DNA of 64,000 nucleotides from Rapana venosa (lineage: Eukaryota; Mollusca; Gastropoda; Neogastropoda; Muricidae). Shown in pieces: positions 50,059-62,376 of the stretch; the first letter of the stretch is position 1; each line of letters starts with the position of its first letter. A program made the translations under genes and the position numbers. The notes under the pieces are model-generated. The model was not told the origin of the DNA. It made no database searches and was given only the letters and a program-made list of their open reading frames with translations. The stretch covers positions 61,828,597 to 61,892,596 of the forward strand of contig CM054135.1 in NCBI GenBank assembly GCA_028751875.1, written 5' to 3'.

Positions 50059-51224
50059 TGGGAGTGAGTTGGTCTCTCTGATTCCTATCTTATCCCGAGT
50101 ATTGGACAAGCCCCGACAAGAACATGCTTAACCATCTGTTATAGAACTTGTGTGTGTGTGTGTGTGTATCGCTTGCTGGTAAAGCCCAGGGAATGACTGC
50201 CATGGTTGGCTGGACTACGGACAGGATTGTTGTGATCAGTTTATATCGTTTGATGTGACGCAGATCTTCAAGGATGTCTGTGTGTTTTATTCGAACCCCA
50301 TTTCTCTTTGGAAGTGATGGTTCTTTGAGATGTGTGTGTGTGTGTGTTGTCAAAGAGTAAACGTTTGCTGTACCTTGATTAATATTATGACTGGTGTTGC
50401 ATAGAAATGCTGCGTGACTCACATCTAGGCCCGAGTGTACATAGCAATGCAGTTTTCAGAATGCTCGCCGTAAAGCAGTGGATATGCTTTAACAAACAAA
50501 ACAGATGGTGCTATTGGTGTTGTGTCATTTCGGGTGTGTGTTGTGTTTTTTTTTTCTTCCCCCCACACAAAGTCTCATGTGTACATACCATAATAATATG
50601 TGAATAGCATGATTTCGCAAAAGCTGTGCATTTTGGAAATGAATCTCTTAGAATTGATGTGCAGTTTTCAAATCACCAGTAGTGCTTTTGATACTGACGT
50701 TAAATTCGTGTCAGTTTCCGTTCTTGTGCTCACAATTGTCTTGCTAAAAAGAATTTTGAGAGAACATTCTGAAACATTTGTTATTTCTGATTTGATGATA
50801 ACGACTACTCAAGTATTATTATGCTCAAATAATATATCGACCCGTAGTCGTATTTTGAATTACAGTTTATATTTAACGAATTCTCTTATTAAAATATTGT
50901 TCCCCCCCATTGAGGGTCTGCATACTAAATAAGAAATAGTCATTTTTCTTTCTTTTTAAGTGCTTTTTTTTGGTGGTTTTTTTTTTGGGGGGGGTGTATT
51001 TTTTTAATTTTAAATGTAGCGATATATGGCTTGGTTGAAGAAAAGCCTGGTATCCTGGCTTCATTTATAGGAGTAAGCATATAGACTTTATAGGTGAGTT
51101 GTCAGGTTAGGCTGGAATTAACCTCTTTTTTTGGCTTTTCTCCTTATTTTTTTTCTTTTTCTTGTAATGGTTGATTATGTTTTAGTTGTAAATAGCAAGT
51201 CAGCATTGATTCTGAATGAAGTTC

Positions 51225-51450
51225 TTTTGCAGTGACTTCAGTGTGGGAGAGAATTCAGTTGATATCTTTAAAGTCTTCCTGGAAAAAAAGGCAGGAAAAT
51301 GAACCAAGAAGGCAGAAAGTAGACCAGTCGGAGGTGACAGGAAGAAAAGGAACAAGGCAGAAAGAGATAGAGGGGTAGAAAAGAGGGAATTCCTAGCACC
51401 AAATTTCCAGAATGTGGGGATTCTGTTTATACTGACAGACCACCTCCACC
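51225..51450 (-). repeat. Unclassified dispersed repeat, copy 3
   Basis: AACCAAGAAGGCAGAAAGTA and AGAGGGAATTCCTAGCACC, reverse of copies 1 and 2. Confidence 0.6.
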
Positions 51451-51592
51451 CCCCCCCCCCCACCACCCCTACAAGGGGGAAAAAAATTACTCCTGTTTGG
51501 TTGCTTTGAAATTCATTCAAAGCCAGATAGCTTTCTCTTCCGTTAAGTGATGGTCCAGATACTAAGGTGTTTAGGATGAATTATTTCATCAT

Positions 51593-51712
51593 GTATTTAT
51601 TTATTTTATTCTTTTACATTGAGGATAATGGAATAAGCGCTTATGTGCTTTTTTTTTACATCCAGTCCCCGTGTGTATGCGGATTTGTGAATTCTGTCAT
51701 CTGTTCCCACCA
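51593..51712 (-). mobile_element. SINE family 1, 3' fragment
   Basis: Tail to CATCTGTTCCCACC; then unrelated sequence. Confidence 0.7.
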
Positions 51713-51984
51713 TGTATACAGCACACATTGAAGTGCACACCAAAGAGCCGAAGAAGACAGGGGACCTGCCTGCAGAAAGTTCCGCTTTGCTAAAGAAAAA
51801 TGAATGTACAGGCAATACCAAGAAGAGTAATTTCAAAAGGAAAAGTGTTGCGTTCAATGATAGGTGACTTACTGTCTATGATAGGATAGGACAGTCCAAG
51901 GATTTCAGGTGGAGAAATTTGTTGAAATTGTAAGTACTGTCCAACCCAGTATGATTAGGTTATTTTAGTTTAAAACCATGCATT

Positions 51985-52054
<70 letters not shown>
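51985..52054 (+). repeat. (CT)n microsatellite
   Basis: CT repeats with two CTCCTC breaks. Confidence 0.9.
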
Positions 52055-52059
<5 letters not shown>

Positions 52060-53493
52060 GATTCAAGAGCTTAAAAAGGAAAGAAAATAAAGTGGGGGGG
52101 GGGGGGGGGATCACATACAAGGCATTCTGCCTTTCATTATTTATTCTGCCTCTGTCTCTGTTTGCAGTCATTCTGCCATCACACGGTGAATAACAGTTTA
52201 TTTGCAAGTCCAATATAGATTTTGTAAGGATAATGGTTTGTAGTGCCGATTTTCTTTACTTCATTATGTTGCAGGCCCAGTGATAAGTTTCCTTTTTCTT
52301 GTATGTTCGAATTGAAGAAAACATGGTATTTAGCATTTGAGTAATGGATCAAGTCTGTTGATCTTTTTCCCCCTTAATTTTCCATTTCTTTGTATCTTAT
52401 TAAATTTCAAGCAAGCATTTTATCACATAGTCATTTGTTATAGCGTGCTTTTTTTTGTTTTTTGTGTGTGTACACAATTGCATAAGAAATGTTCCACATT
52501 GTTTTTACATACTAATGCATCGAAAAGAGAGTCTTCGTTTTTTGGCAGTGCGAAGACAGCTTTATGGTGTTTGGTCTGTGATTATGTGTATAGAAAAGTT
52601 TGATAAAAAAAGATCTTGTAGCACAATGTCGCTACAGAAGCTGTGAATTTGTATTTTTGTGATCAGTGTTTACGTTGGTGTGTGGAAAACAGTACACTTC
52701 AGGGTATGACTTTGGGTGGGTGTGTTTTGGGTGGGGGTGGGGAGGTAAATTGTGAATTTTGGCTTTGAGAAAGTCTTGCTGCAGATCCCAAACATCAAGC
52801 CTCTTGCTGTGTGTGGTTGGGTTGTCAGTTGATTTAACGTGGTTTGTTCTGTCTGGATGTAATTTATATATTATACATTTTTGCCTTTTTCTTCTTCTGA
52901 GAAGTTGATGACTAAAAACAACAAAACAGTTAATATTTGTGTACTTACCGTTATTTCTCACATATTATATATGCAAGCAACCCTGGTTGTCATGTAATTT
53001 TAAAGTATGACAGTATGTAGTATTTTTGTATATCATGTGCAGTTTCATTGTGTTACTTATTGTCGAAACTCCGTAAAGTGTATGGAATTAAAAAGAAAGT
53101 GTAACGTTTTGATTTTTTTTCCTTTCTGTTGTCAAGTCTTCTTTTGTGGATTGTGATTGAACTGGCTTGCATGTTTGCAGAGTTCAACGTTTACTTGATT
53201 TCATCAATTAAACCATGATTTTCATTCCTCCCCTCCCCTATTTTCTCTCCAACCCCCTCCCCCCTTCTCTCTCTATCTTTGTCTCTCTCTCTCTCATCTT
53301 GTGGCATGCAGTATATCAATTCCATTCCTTTGCAGTTTACCGAAAGAGCATGCTTAGTGAGATGCACATATGCGTTGTGATAGCCATGTCGTTGATGTTT
53401 CCAGTAGCCAAAGGAAAGAAATTTCCATGCTGTGCGTAAATTTGTTGATTATCATCGCCATCATCTGGACTGACAGGTCAGTTGTGTCATTAA

Positions 53494-53499
53494 AATAAA
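53494..53499 (+). terminator. Candidate distal poly(A) signal AATAAA
   Basis: AATAAA occurs just before the T-rich composition of the + strand ends, with GT-rich sequence (TCTGTGTGGG) about 50 bases on. A second candidate, ATTAAA at 53087-53092, is followed by GT/T-rich sequence. Either could end isoform B if its 3' UTR is very long; nearer signals are also possible. Confidence 0.2.
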
Positions 53500-53685
53500 A
53501 TAACTAGATAATTTCAGATGTTATGTCCTATACATATTGTAAATTATCTGTGTGGGCCACATTGAACATTCCGATTAGAAGTACAACCTTATGGCCGAGC
53601 TGGTCACGGCAAAACCTGTCGGCAAAACCTGTCGTATCAGAAGAGGGATAGGCCTCAAAATAATGCTGATACTACTTGACACAAG

Positions 53686-53983
53686 ATGGTATCAGTTCCG
53701 GTCACGGCTTTGGGAAGATATGAAATCTACAAAATCTTCGGATTTTGGAGGCACTGGGTAGAGAGTCAGCGCTGGGGCAAGACTTTAGCCAAGAGTAGCA
53801 AAAGAAAATATAGTGAATGCGAGGAAGATTTTGACGACCCATCACACTCGCAAAAAAATGGGACAAGAGGGCAGTTCCTTGGATGAGGAACGCCAAATTC
53901 CACTTGCAGAAATGAAAATCGAAGAAGATATATATGAAGACCAGATAGACAGTCTTCTAATAGGGGAGGACAAAGTGTCTTAA
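53686..53983 (+). pseudogene. Small coding relic with frameshift at an A7 run, unidentified
   Basis: From ATG 53686 a frame reads non-repetitive protein (RYEIYKIFGFWRHWVESQ, KRKYSECEEDFDDPSHSQ) up to the A7 run at 53852-53858. It then dies after a few codons. The +1 frame from the same A-run continues plausibly for 41 codons (EERQIPLAEMK, IDSLLIGEDK) to TAA at 53981-53983. One base change in the A-run would account for the break. Gene-like but broken sequence appears to go on past the stop to about 54270, where a SINE has inserted, and again from about 54560 to 54775. Origin is unknown; a retrocopy or old transposon is my best guess. Confidence 0.35.
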
Positions 53984-54275
53984 ACCCAAATAAATCGAAA
54001 TAAATATCAATTCAATGACCCTCGCAATGAAATAGGAGAGAAACGGGGCCTACGAATCAGAAGATGAGATCAGGCCCTCTGTCTGAAAAAACTGGCCAGT
54101 ATTGTGGAGAGTAGGACAAAGCTGCAAATGACTGAAGAAAAACATACAAATTGGAAACACAAGAAGCCAGAAAACTGTGCTGTCCATGTGTCCAAATCGA
54201 CCCAGAAATCTAGAGGCTAATGATCATGCAGCCAAGTCGGCAGATCTAAAATCACAGAGGTCCCAGAAGTTGAAT

Positions 54276-54559
54276 GTTCCCATAACCTATGCGATCATTA
54301 GGGAGCGATATGTCAGATACCTCAGCTTCTCCAGGGGCTAGCATATTGAGTTCCGCGCCTGTCTCCTCTCCCTTACTGCTTTACCTTCCCTGACCCTAAA
54401 GAAGCAGGTACCCATTTACAGCTGGGTGAACTGTGGGACTGTACTGATGAAGCCAAGGTATGCAAAATGTCACCAATCCGCTTGGTAACCACGCTCAATG
54501 CTGCTTAACCTTCGCATGGGGAAAGCGAGTGCTCTGACCACTGAGCTAGTTCGTCCCCA
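54276..54559 (-). mobile_element. Family 2 SINE inserted in the 53.7-kb relic
   Basis: Full body with the 5S-like and tRNA-like parts. It interrupts the coding-like relic sequence. Confidence 0.75.
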
Positions 54560-54779
54560 GAACTACATATGCTCTAACAAAAGTGTGTAATGGTTTTCTG
54601 ATGAAACCATCACAAGAAAACAAGGATTGCTTGAAGGACACTACAGATGCAATGTCCTAGAAAATGAGAACTTCTCATGATCCGCCATGAACAGGAGGAA
54701 TGAAATTCTCAACAGACAAAACATGAACAGAAAATTTTAAACAAGACTGGCTTCTAGTGACATGAAGGTGACATCATTT

Positions 54780-54855
54780 AATAATAATAATAATATAATG
54801 TATGGAATTTATATAGCACTGAATCTTGTAAAGCAACAAATCAAAGCGCTCAGAT
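54780..54855 (-). mobile_element. (TTA)n-tailed SINE fragment
   Basis: (AAT)n then GTATGGAATTTATATAGCAC and CAAATCAAAGCGCTCAGATG. Confidence 0.55.
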
Positions 54856-54860
54856 GACGT

Positions 54861-55520
54861 TTTATTTATTTTTATTTTTTTATATCGAGGATAATGGAAT
54901 AAGCACTCATGTGCTTTTTTACATCCAGTCCCCGTGTGTATGCGGTTTTGTAAATTTTGTCATCTGTTCCCACTGGCACACAATGGCCTACTCTTTTGAA
55001 AAGCGGAACAGGATTTAACGTGTGCGCAAGATGTTCTGCATGCATTCGCACACGGGACATCATTTCTGTTTGGTGATGACTTTAAATCCTTCCTCTCTGC
55101 CATTGCCATGATGAATGTATACTGCATGTATAACCTGCATGCCTTCATGTGGGGCGGTGATAGCAGGACATTGATTCAAATACTAACGTTGTGTTAAGTC
55201 TGTCCCATGCACATTGCCAAAATTATACGGACCAAAGAAACCCAAGGGGCTGAGGATGAAACACAGGCAGGATGCCAATGGCCAGCATAGGACAGATGTG
55301 TGGCAGACCAGACCCGAACGAGACCAGTCAAGACAGTGAAACCCCCAAGATAAAAAGAAAAGAATAACTATAGAAACCCAAAGAACAGACATTTACTGCA
55401 GGAAGATTAGAACACTTTTTGCCAAAATGCAAAAAAGTGGACATCAGATGAGTTTATGTTAACTCCAGAGGGAAAAAACCCTCTTGAATGGGATTTGAAC
55501 CCGGTTCAGCAGATCACAAG
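54861..55520 (-). mobile_element. SINE family 1 interrupted by an insertion
   Basis: The tail and middle domain lie at 54861-55064, and the missing leader part with box B (GGGATTTGAACCCGG, reverse) at about 55453-55520. The 385 or so bases between are not found in other copies. Confidence 0.65.
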
Positions 55521-55521
55521 C

Positions 55522-55660
55522 ACAATAATAATGATAATAATACATGGAATTTATACAGCGCTATATCTTGCAAAAAGCCAAATCAAAGCGCTTGTGCAAG
55601 TCTATCCCATCCATCCCCCATATGAAGGCATGGCAATTTATACACACAGTACATTAATCA
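55522..55660 (-). mobile_element. (TTA)n-tailed SINE fragment
   Basis: AATAATACATGGAATTTATA, CAGCGCTATATCTTGC and AATCAAAGCGCTTGTGCAAG. It directly follows the interrupted family 1 SINE. Confidence 0.55.
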
Positions 55661-56204
55661 TGGCAAACATCATTGGATGATCGAGACCAAGTATCTTGGA
55701 CAACATTTTTTTTAAGCCATCAAACAATTTGTCAAATATTTTTTTGAAAACAAAGCATCTCCAAAATGATTAGTTAAATTCAGACCCCCCTCTAACTTTT
55801 TTTAAACAGACGTAAAATCGAAGCAACAACAAAACTGTGTGTAATATTATTTTGTCTTCATCATAAAACTTAAATCTGATACTGTTTACAGCTTTTATTC
55901 TTGGTGAAATACTGTTTGTTACTTGTATACACACACATATCTTAATCATAATGATGACTTTACCTACATAAAGGAATTTTGATGCATTTACCTGTAAAAT
56001 GTCAGCCATAATTCTAAATTCTGGGATGTGAACCCGGATTTGAATAAATCTAAGACTTTCCCCTCTTGTTTCATCTCATTTCTGTCCTTACCCTCAACAG
56101 CCGAAACCCCCATCACACTGCCAAAGTACACAACTTGTGTGTGTGTGTGCGTGTGTGTGTATACATTTGAATTTGTAAAAACTATTAATTGTAACTTGTT
56201 ACAT

Positions 56205-56275
56205 GTGTTAGAGTAGGATGAATGCAAGCGCTTTGATTTAGCGCTATATAAATTCCATTTATTATTATTAATGTA
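56205..56275 (+). mobile_element. (TTA)n-tailed SINE fragment
   Basis: GAATGCAAGCGCTTTGATTT, GCGCTATATAAATTCC and (TTA)n. Confidence 0.55.
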
Positions 56276-56362
56276 TGCCTGTGTGGCTGACTGGACATGA
56301 AGGCACAAGAACAAGTCAGTAAAAGATAGATAGTGATCTAAGTTTGGCTGCACGCAGTACAG

Positions 56363-56712
56363 TGGGGACGGGGTAGCCTTTGGGGTTAGAGTGATGCGCA
56401 TTGCCCTCGTGATCTGCTGACCCGGCTTCGAATCTCCTTCAAGAGGATTTTTCCTCTGGAGTTAACATCAGTACAGACTCCACTTCCCCTAAAAGTCCTT
56501 GGAATGAGACTATAAACCGAGGTCCCGTATGCGAACGCTCGCAGAGCATCTTGCGCACACGTTAAAAACTCGTTCCGCTTTTCGGAAGAGTAGACCATTG
56601 TGTGCCAGAGGGAAAGGATGACAAATTTGACAAAACTGCAAACACGACGATTGGATGTAAAAAAAAAAAAAAAAAGCACACGAGTTCTTATTCCATTATC
56701 CTCGAAATACAA
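56363..56712 (+). mobile_element. SINE family 1, full length, joined to the 27-base minisatellite
   Basis: It has a head GGGGACGGGGTAGCC, box B CGGCTTCGAATCTCC, the family middle domain and tail CCTCGAAATACAAATG. The tandem array begins directly at its 3' end. Confidence 0.8.
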
Positions 56713-59437
56713 ATGAAGTAGAAGAGAGGTGTACACATTGTACAGTAGAAGAGAGGTGTACACATTGTACAGTAGAAGAGAGGTGTACACATTGTACAGT
56801 AGAAGAGAGGTGTATACCTTGTACAGTATAAGAGAGGTATATACGTTGTACAGTAGAAGAGAGGTGTACACATTGTGCAGTAGAATAAAGATGTACACAT
56901 TGTACAGTAGAAGAGAGGTATATACGTTGTACAGTAGAAGAAAGGTGTACACATTATACAGTAGAAGAGAGGTATATACGTTGTACAGTAAAAGAAAGGT
57001 GTACACATTGTACAGTAGAAGAGAGGTATATACGTTGTACAGTAGAAGAGAGGTGTACACATTGTAAGTAGAAGAAATATGTACACATTGGACAGTAGAA
57101 GAAAGATGTATACATTGGACAGTAGAAGAGAGGTGTACACATTGTACAGTGGAAGAGAGGTGTACACATTGTACAGTGGACACTGAGCAATGGAAGAGAG
57201 GTGTACACATTGTACAGTGGAAGAGGGGCGTACACACTGTACAGTGGAAGAGAGGTGTACACATTGTACAGTGGAAGAGAGGTGTACACATTGTACCGTG
57301 GAAGAGGGGTGTACACGCTGTTAGAGTGGAAGAGGGGTGTACACGCTGTACAGCGGAAAAGGGGTGTACAGTAGAAGAAAGATGTACACCTTGTACAGTA
57401 GAAGTGAGGTTACACATTGTACAGTAGAAGAAAGATGTACACGTTGTACAGTAGAAGAAAGATGTACACGTTGTAAGTAGAAGAGAGGTGTACACATTAT
57501 ACAGAAGAAGAGAGGTGTACACGTTGTACAGTAGACAAGAGGTGTACATGTACAGTAGAAGAGAGGTGTACATGCTGTACAGCAGAAGAGAGGTGTACAG
57601 TAGAAGAGAGACGTACACATTGTACAGTAGAAGAGAGGTGTACCCATTGTACAGTAGGAGGGAGAGGTGTATACATTGTACAGTAGAAGAAAGATGTACA
57701 CTTTGTACAGTAGAAAGAAAGACATACACATTGTACAGTAGAAGAGACGTGTACACATTGTACAGTAGAAGAGAGGTGTACACATTGTGCAGTAGCAGTA
57801 GAAGAGAGGTGTACACATTGTACAGTAGAAGAGAGGTGTACAATAGAAGAAAGATGTATGCATTGTGCAGTAGAAGATAGGTGTAAACATTGTGCAGTAG
57901 AAGATATGTGTACACATTGTGCAGTAGAAGAAAGATGTATGCATTGTACAGTATAAGAAAGATGTACACATTGTACAGTAGAAGAGAGGTGTACACATTG
58001 TGCAGTAGAAGAGAGGTGTACACATTGTGCGGTAGAAGAAAGATGTATACATTGTACAGTAGAAGAAAGATGTATACATTGAACAGTAGAAGAAAGATGT
58101 ATACATTGAACAGTAGAAGAAAGATGTATACATTGTACAGTAGAAGAGAGGTGTATACATTGTGCAGTAGAAGAAAGATGTATACATTGTACAGTAGAAG
58201 AAAGATGTATACATTGAACAGTAGAAGAAAGATGTATACATTGTACAGTAGAAGAGAGGTGTATACATTGTGCAGTAGAAGATAGGTGTACACTTTGTAC
58301 AGTAGAAAGAAAGACATACACATTGTACAGTAGAGGAGAGATGTACACACTGTACAGTAGAAGAGAGGCGTACACATTGTGCAGTAGAAGAGAAATGTAT
58401 ACAATGTACAGTATAAGAAAGATGTATACATTGTACAGTAGAAGAGAGGTGTATACATTGTACAGCAGAAGAGGTGTACATATTGTACAGCAGAAGAGGT
58501 GTACACATTGTACAGTAGAGGAGATATGTACACACTGTACAGTAGAAGATAGGTGTACACATTGTGCAGTAGAAGAAAACTGTATACAATGTACAGTATA
58601 AGAAAGATGTTACATTGTACAGTAGAAGAGAGGTGTATACATTGTACAGCAGAAGAGGTGTACACATTGTACAGCAGAAGAGGTGTACACATTGTACAGT
58701 AGAAGAGAGGTGTACACATTGTGCAGTAGGTGAGAGTTGTACACATCGTACAGTAGAAGAGAGGTATATATAATTATGTTGTACAGTAGAAGAGAGATAT
58801 ATATGTTGTACAGTAGAAGAGAGGTGTACACATTGTACAGTAGGTGAGAGGTGAACACATTGTACAGTAGAAGAGAGGTATATATGTTGTACAGCAGAAG
58901 AGAGGTGTACAATAGTAGGTAGGTGTACACACTGTACAAAAGAAGAGATGTGTACACACTGTACAGTAGAAGGGAGGTGTATACATTGTACAGTAGATGA
59001 GAGGTGTACACATTGTACAGTAGAAGAGAGGTGTACACACTGTACAGTAGAAGAGAGGTGTACACACTGTACAGTAGAAGAAAGATTTATACATTGTACA
59101 GCAGAAGAAAGATGTATACATTGTACAGTAGAAGAAAGATGTATACAATGTACAGTAGAAGAGACGTGTACAGTAGAAGAGAGGTGTACACACTGTGCAG
59201 TAGAAGAGAGATGTATACATTGTACAGTAGAAGAGAGGTGTACACATTGTACAGTAGAAGAGAGGTGTATACATTGTACAGTAGAAGAAAGATGTACACA
59301 TTGTACAGAAGAAGAGAAGTGTACACATTGTACAATAGAAGAAAGGTGTACACATTGTACAGAAGAGAAGTGTACACAGTGTACAGTAGAAGAGAGGTGT
59401 ACACATTGTACAGTAGAAGAGATGTACACAGAGTACA
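56713..59437 (+). repeat. Minisatellite, 27-base unit, about 100 copies
   Basis: The unit reads AGTAGAAGAGAGGTG followed by TACACATTGTAC. Because 27 is a multiple of three and the unit lacks stops in five of six frames, very long open frames exist on both strands; they are composition artefacts. Units vary by point changes and short deletions. Confidence 0.95.
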
Positions 59438-59773
59438 ATAGCCTCACTGGGTGTGGGGGGTTTAGGGTGAAAACCGACAAGCGGATCGGATGGACAACTG
59501 TGCTCCAGGCAACAGAAAAATGAAAACTCCCCACCCTGGCATTGGGCAAGTGGAAAGTAAGGACAATGACGCCAGACTTTTCTGACGACCTGCGGGAATA
59601 GAAGTAAAATGATGCTGGCAAGACAGCTGTCAGCAATAGATGACTTGTGTTTGTATTTGTGCATCAAAATAGTAAATCAAAGGAATTGTTTCTTAAAAAC
59701 CGTCACTTTTTCCACGCACATAACAAAGCGTTTTTGCCTCTGCTTGCAAGATGGACGGGAGAGAGAGAGAGAG

Positions 59774-60085
59774 AGATCAGAACATTGTGCTCGCAATCTG
59801 ACGACCCGGGTTTGAATCCCGTTCAAGGGGACTTTTCCCCTGGGGTTAACATCAGTGCAGACTCCACTCTCCCCAAAAGTTCGGATGAGACTATAAACCG
59901 AGGCCCCGTGTGCGAACACACGCAGAACATCTTTCGCACACGTTAAATCCAGTTCCGCTTTTCGAAAGAGTAGGCCAATGTGTGTCGGTGGGAACAGATG
60001 ACATAATTTACAAAACCGCATACACACAGGCACTGGATGTAAAAAGTACACACGTGCTTATTCCATTATCCTCGATATAGAAATT
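59774..60085 (+). mobile_element. SINE family 1, 5' end worn
   Basis: Starts with CAGAACATTGTGCTCGCAAT, has box B GGGTTTGAATCCC, and ends CCTCGATATAGAAA. Confidence 0.8.
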
Positions 60086-60407
60086 TTTTTTTACATGCAG
60101 TGGTAAAGCTAAGCTTAGTGGAAAAACCTGTTCCTATATATTCATATATGTTCACCACAGGCATAACATCTCCATTGTACATCCACTTTTTCCACGAGCA
60201 GCTAGAAAACCCCCCTTTCCAAATACAATGACATTACTTTTGTTCAAATTTTACTTTGAGACCAAGTGAAACTTTCACTGCAGCACTGGGAAAATTGTGT
60301 GACTGCTTTTGTAAACTGACCACTGTTTCAGACAGAATAATATCATCAGCAAGAGAGAGATATATATTATTAATTCAATATGGTGTGAAAAACATGATAG
60401 ATCTAAG

Positions 60408-60691
60408 AAGGTAAAGGTATCCCATAACCTATGTGGTCATAAGGGAGTGAGGCATCAGAGACTTCAACTTCTCAAGGGGCCAGCATATTGAGGGCGGCGC
60501 CCATCTCCTCTCCCTCACTGCTTTACCTTCCCTCACTCTTAAGAGGGCAAGGTACCCATTTACAGCTGGGGGAACTGTACTGAAGCCAAGGCGTACAAAC
60601 GGTCACCCATCCAAATGGTAACCACGCTCGATGCTGCTTAACCTTAGCTGGGGAAAGCGAGTGCTCTGACCACTGAGCTATCCCATCCCCT
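60408..60691 (-). mobile_element. Family 2 SINE, full length
   Basis: Contains GGTCACCCATCCAAATGGTA and CTGACCACTGAGCTATCCC. Confidence 0.75.
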
Positions 60692-60906
60692 TGATGGATC
60701 TAAATAGATAGAAAAATTATTTCGACAATCATCACATTGTTCCTAATATTTCCACTATGATGTAATGCATTTTGAATTGTGCCTGTCAAAAATGATTACT
60801 TGCACTTTGTGACTGCTGCAAGTGTGGGGTTTGCTTCTCCCCCCCCCCCCCCCCCCCCCCCCCTTTTTCCGTTTAAGTAAAAAATTGCAGATTTTTTTCC
60901 TGTTTT

Positions 60907-60973
60907 ATGAGGTGACAGTCCTGATACGGCCTCTGTGGTCGGCGGGGCTATAAACAACAGGATTGGAATGGGT
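60907..60973 (+). repeat. Dispersed repeat shared with 1684-1750
   Basis: Second copy of the GGCGGGGCTATAAACAA unit; class unknown. Confidence 0.55.
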
Positions 60974-61116
60974 TTTTTTCGTTTGAGGCAAACATTTCTT
61001 CGGATTTTTTTAATGACCGAAACCCCCCGCCACAGAGAGAGACAGACAGAGATCTTCTGCCCTCAGAGGTGATGATGCATGATGCACGTGGGAAATGATT
61101 TATGTTTCACCCACAG

Positions 61117-61246
61117 AGGGCGCTGAAGTTGGCTAGCCAACTGGCCACGCACTTCACTGTTGGGCTTAGGCCTGACCGTGACATTCGAAGTCACCGCCAC
61201 AACTGGAGCAGACACATTGATTGTCTCAACTCCCTGCAATTGAAAG
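61117..61246 (+). CDS. Candidate isolated exon, unidentified
   Basis: A possible acceptor (TTTCACCCACAG to 61116) and donor (AAAG then GTAGGG at 61247) frame 130 bases that are open on the + strand (SQLATHFTVGLRPDRD, HRHNWSRHIDCLNS). GC content is higher than around it. There is no recognisable domain and no partner exon, and 130 bases is not a multiple of three. It may be an exon of a downstream gene or part of a mobile element; weak. Confidence 0.18.
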
Positions 61247-61796
61247 GTAGGGCTTCGGGTAAGCTTTATGACTTTTTCATGATTTGATTTTGTTTTTCAC
61301 CACCATTTCTACATTTTTGAAATTGAAACGTATGGAAAAGCAGGAGAAATGTGAGAGAATTTTTTTTCTTTTTTTAGTACCCGGTTCCAAAACGACAGAT
61401 AATTATTGCAGGGCAACATTTCCGTGTGTTCCCCCACTCCTGTATCTAGATTTCTTCTTAAGCCCCTTAAGGAATTATTGTGACATTAAAGTGAATTCTT
61501 CACGAGTTCCCTTGTCATGACCACGAAAATATTCGGCCCCCTTGTCCTTCTCTCCTCCTGGACTTTTGAAACGCATACATACCCCCCCCCCCTCCCCCGC
61601 CCTTCATTTTTATTTTTTAGCTGTACAGGAAAAGACTAACATGGAGACAGAAGCTTATTATTGGCTTTTCATAGATTTCAGCTGGTGCAAAGTTGTACGG
61701 CTATTCTCCTGTTCAGTTTACTGTTAGCATTTATTTGCTTATGCCCAAAGACCAAGTGTGAGGACTTTCCTCCCTCCTCACAAATTTGATATTGTT

Positions 61797-61905
61797 TGTT
61801 CCTGGGCTACAGCTTCCAGGTTCACCAATGGTGAGATGTTTGCATAATTATGCCACCGTTCTTCCCCCCACCATTAAGATAGCCGCACTTCGACTTCAGG
61901 GATAC
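61797..61905 (-). mobile_element. Family 3 SINE, 3' fragment
   Basis: CAGGTTCACCAATGGTGAGA to TAGCCGCACTTCGACTTCAG. Confidence 0.6.
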
Positions 61906-62077
61906 AGTTGGGAACGAAACTTAGGCCTACCAATTTTGCCAGGACAGTCGGGGTTGTACCTCCCTGCTCTTTCCAGTTTTCAACTGTTGTGGGTTCTTTT
62001 GACGTGTAGGCCCACAAGTTTGTCAGCACATGGGTCAGTGGTTTAGGGTCGCCTCTGAAAGACTTGACAAATTTTGT

Positions 62078-62170
62078 TCCTTGGCTAGAGTCCGAGGTTC
62101 ACTAATGGTGAGATTTTGTGTATGCGACCGTTTTTGCCCAACTTGTAGCTGCGCTACTTCAGGAATGAAT
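62078..62170 (-). mobile_element. Family 3 SINE, 3' fragment
   Basis: GAGGTTCACTAATGGTGAGA and a worn remainder, 280 bases after a sister fragment in the same orientation. Confidence 0.55.
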
Positions 62171-62286
62171 GCTGTGTGTGTTCGTGTTTCCGAAACCCAT
62201 GGAACGCTGATATAAATTACTGTATCAACCTGCCCAAAGCGCGTTGCCTGATCAGTGCAATGATGAAAGAATTTCTGGTATCAGTA

Positions 62287-62376
62287 TCAAGTCAAGTCAA
62301 GTCAAAATTTTATTTCCAGATGGTACATTGAATAAGCAATGCATTTGCTTTTTTTCATCAAGCCATCTATCTAAGA
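62287..62376 (+). mobile_element. SINE 3' end of the AAGTCAAGTC type
   Basis: AAGTCAAGTCAAGTCAAAAT, TGGTACATTGAATAAGCAAT and TCATCAAGCCATCTATC. Reverse matches occur at 20001-20062 and 30041-30118, and worn versions lie in the tandem array at 18.24-18.86 kb. Confidence 0.5.

Noticed and set aside
56386..59636. Open frames of 786 and 771 codons on the - strand
   Set aside because: They lie on the 27-base minisatellite. Five of six frames are open over the same DNA, and the products are just the unit translated in different frames. They also run into SINE sequence at one end.
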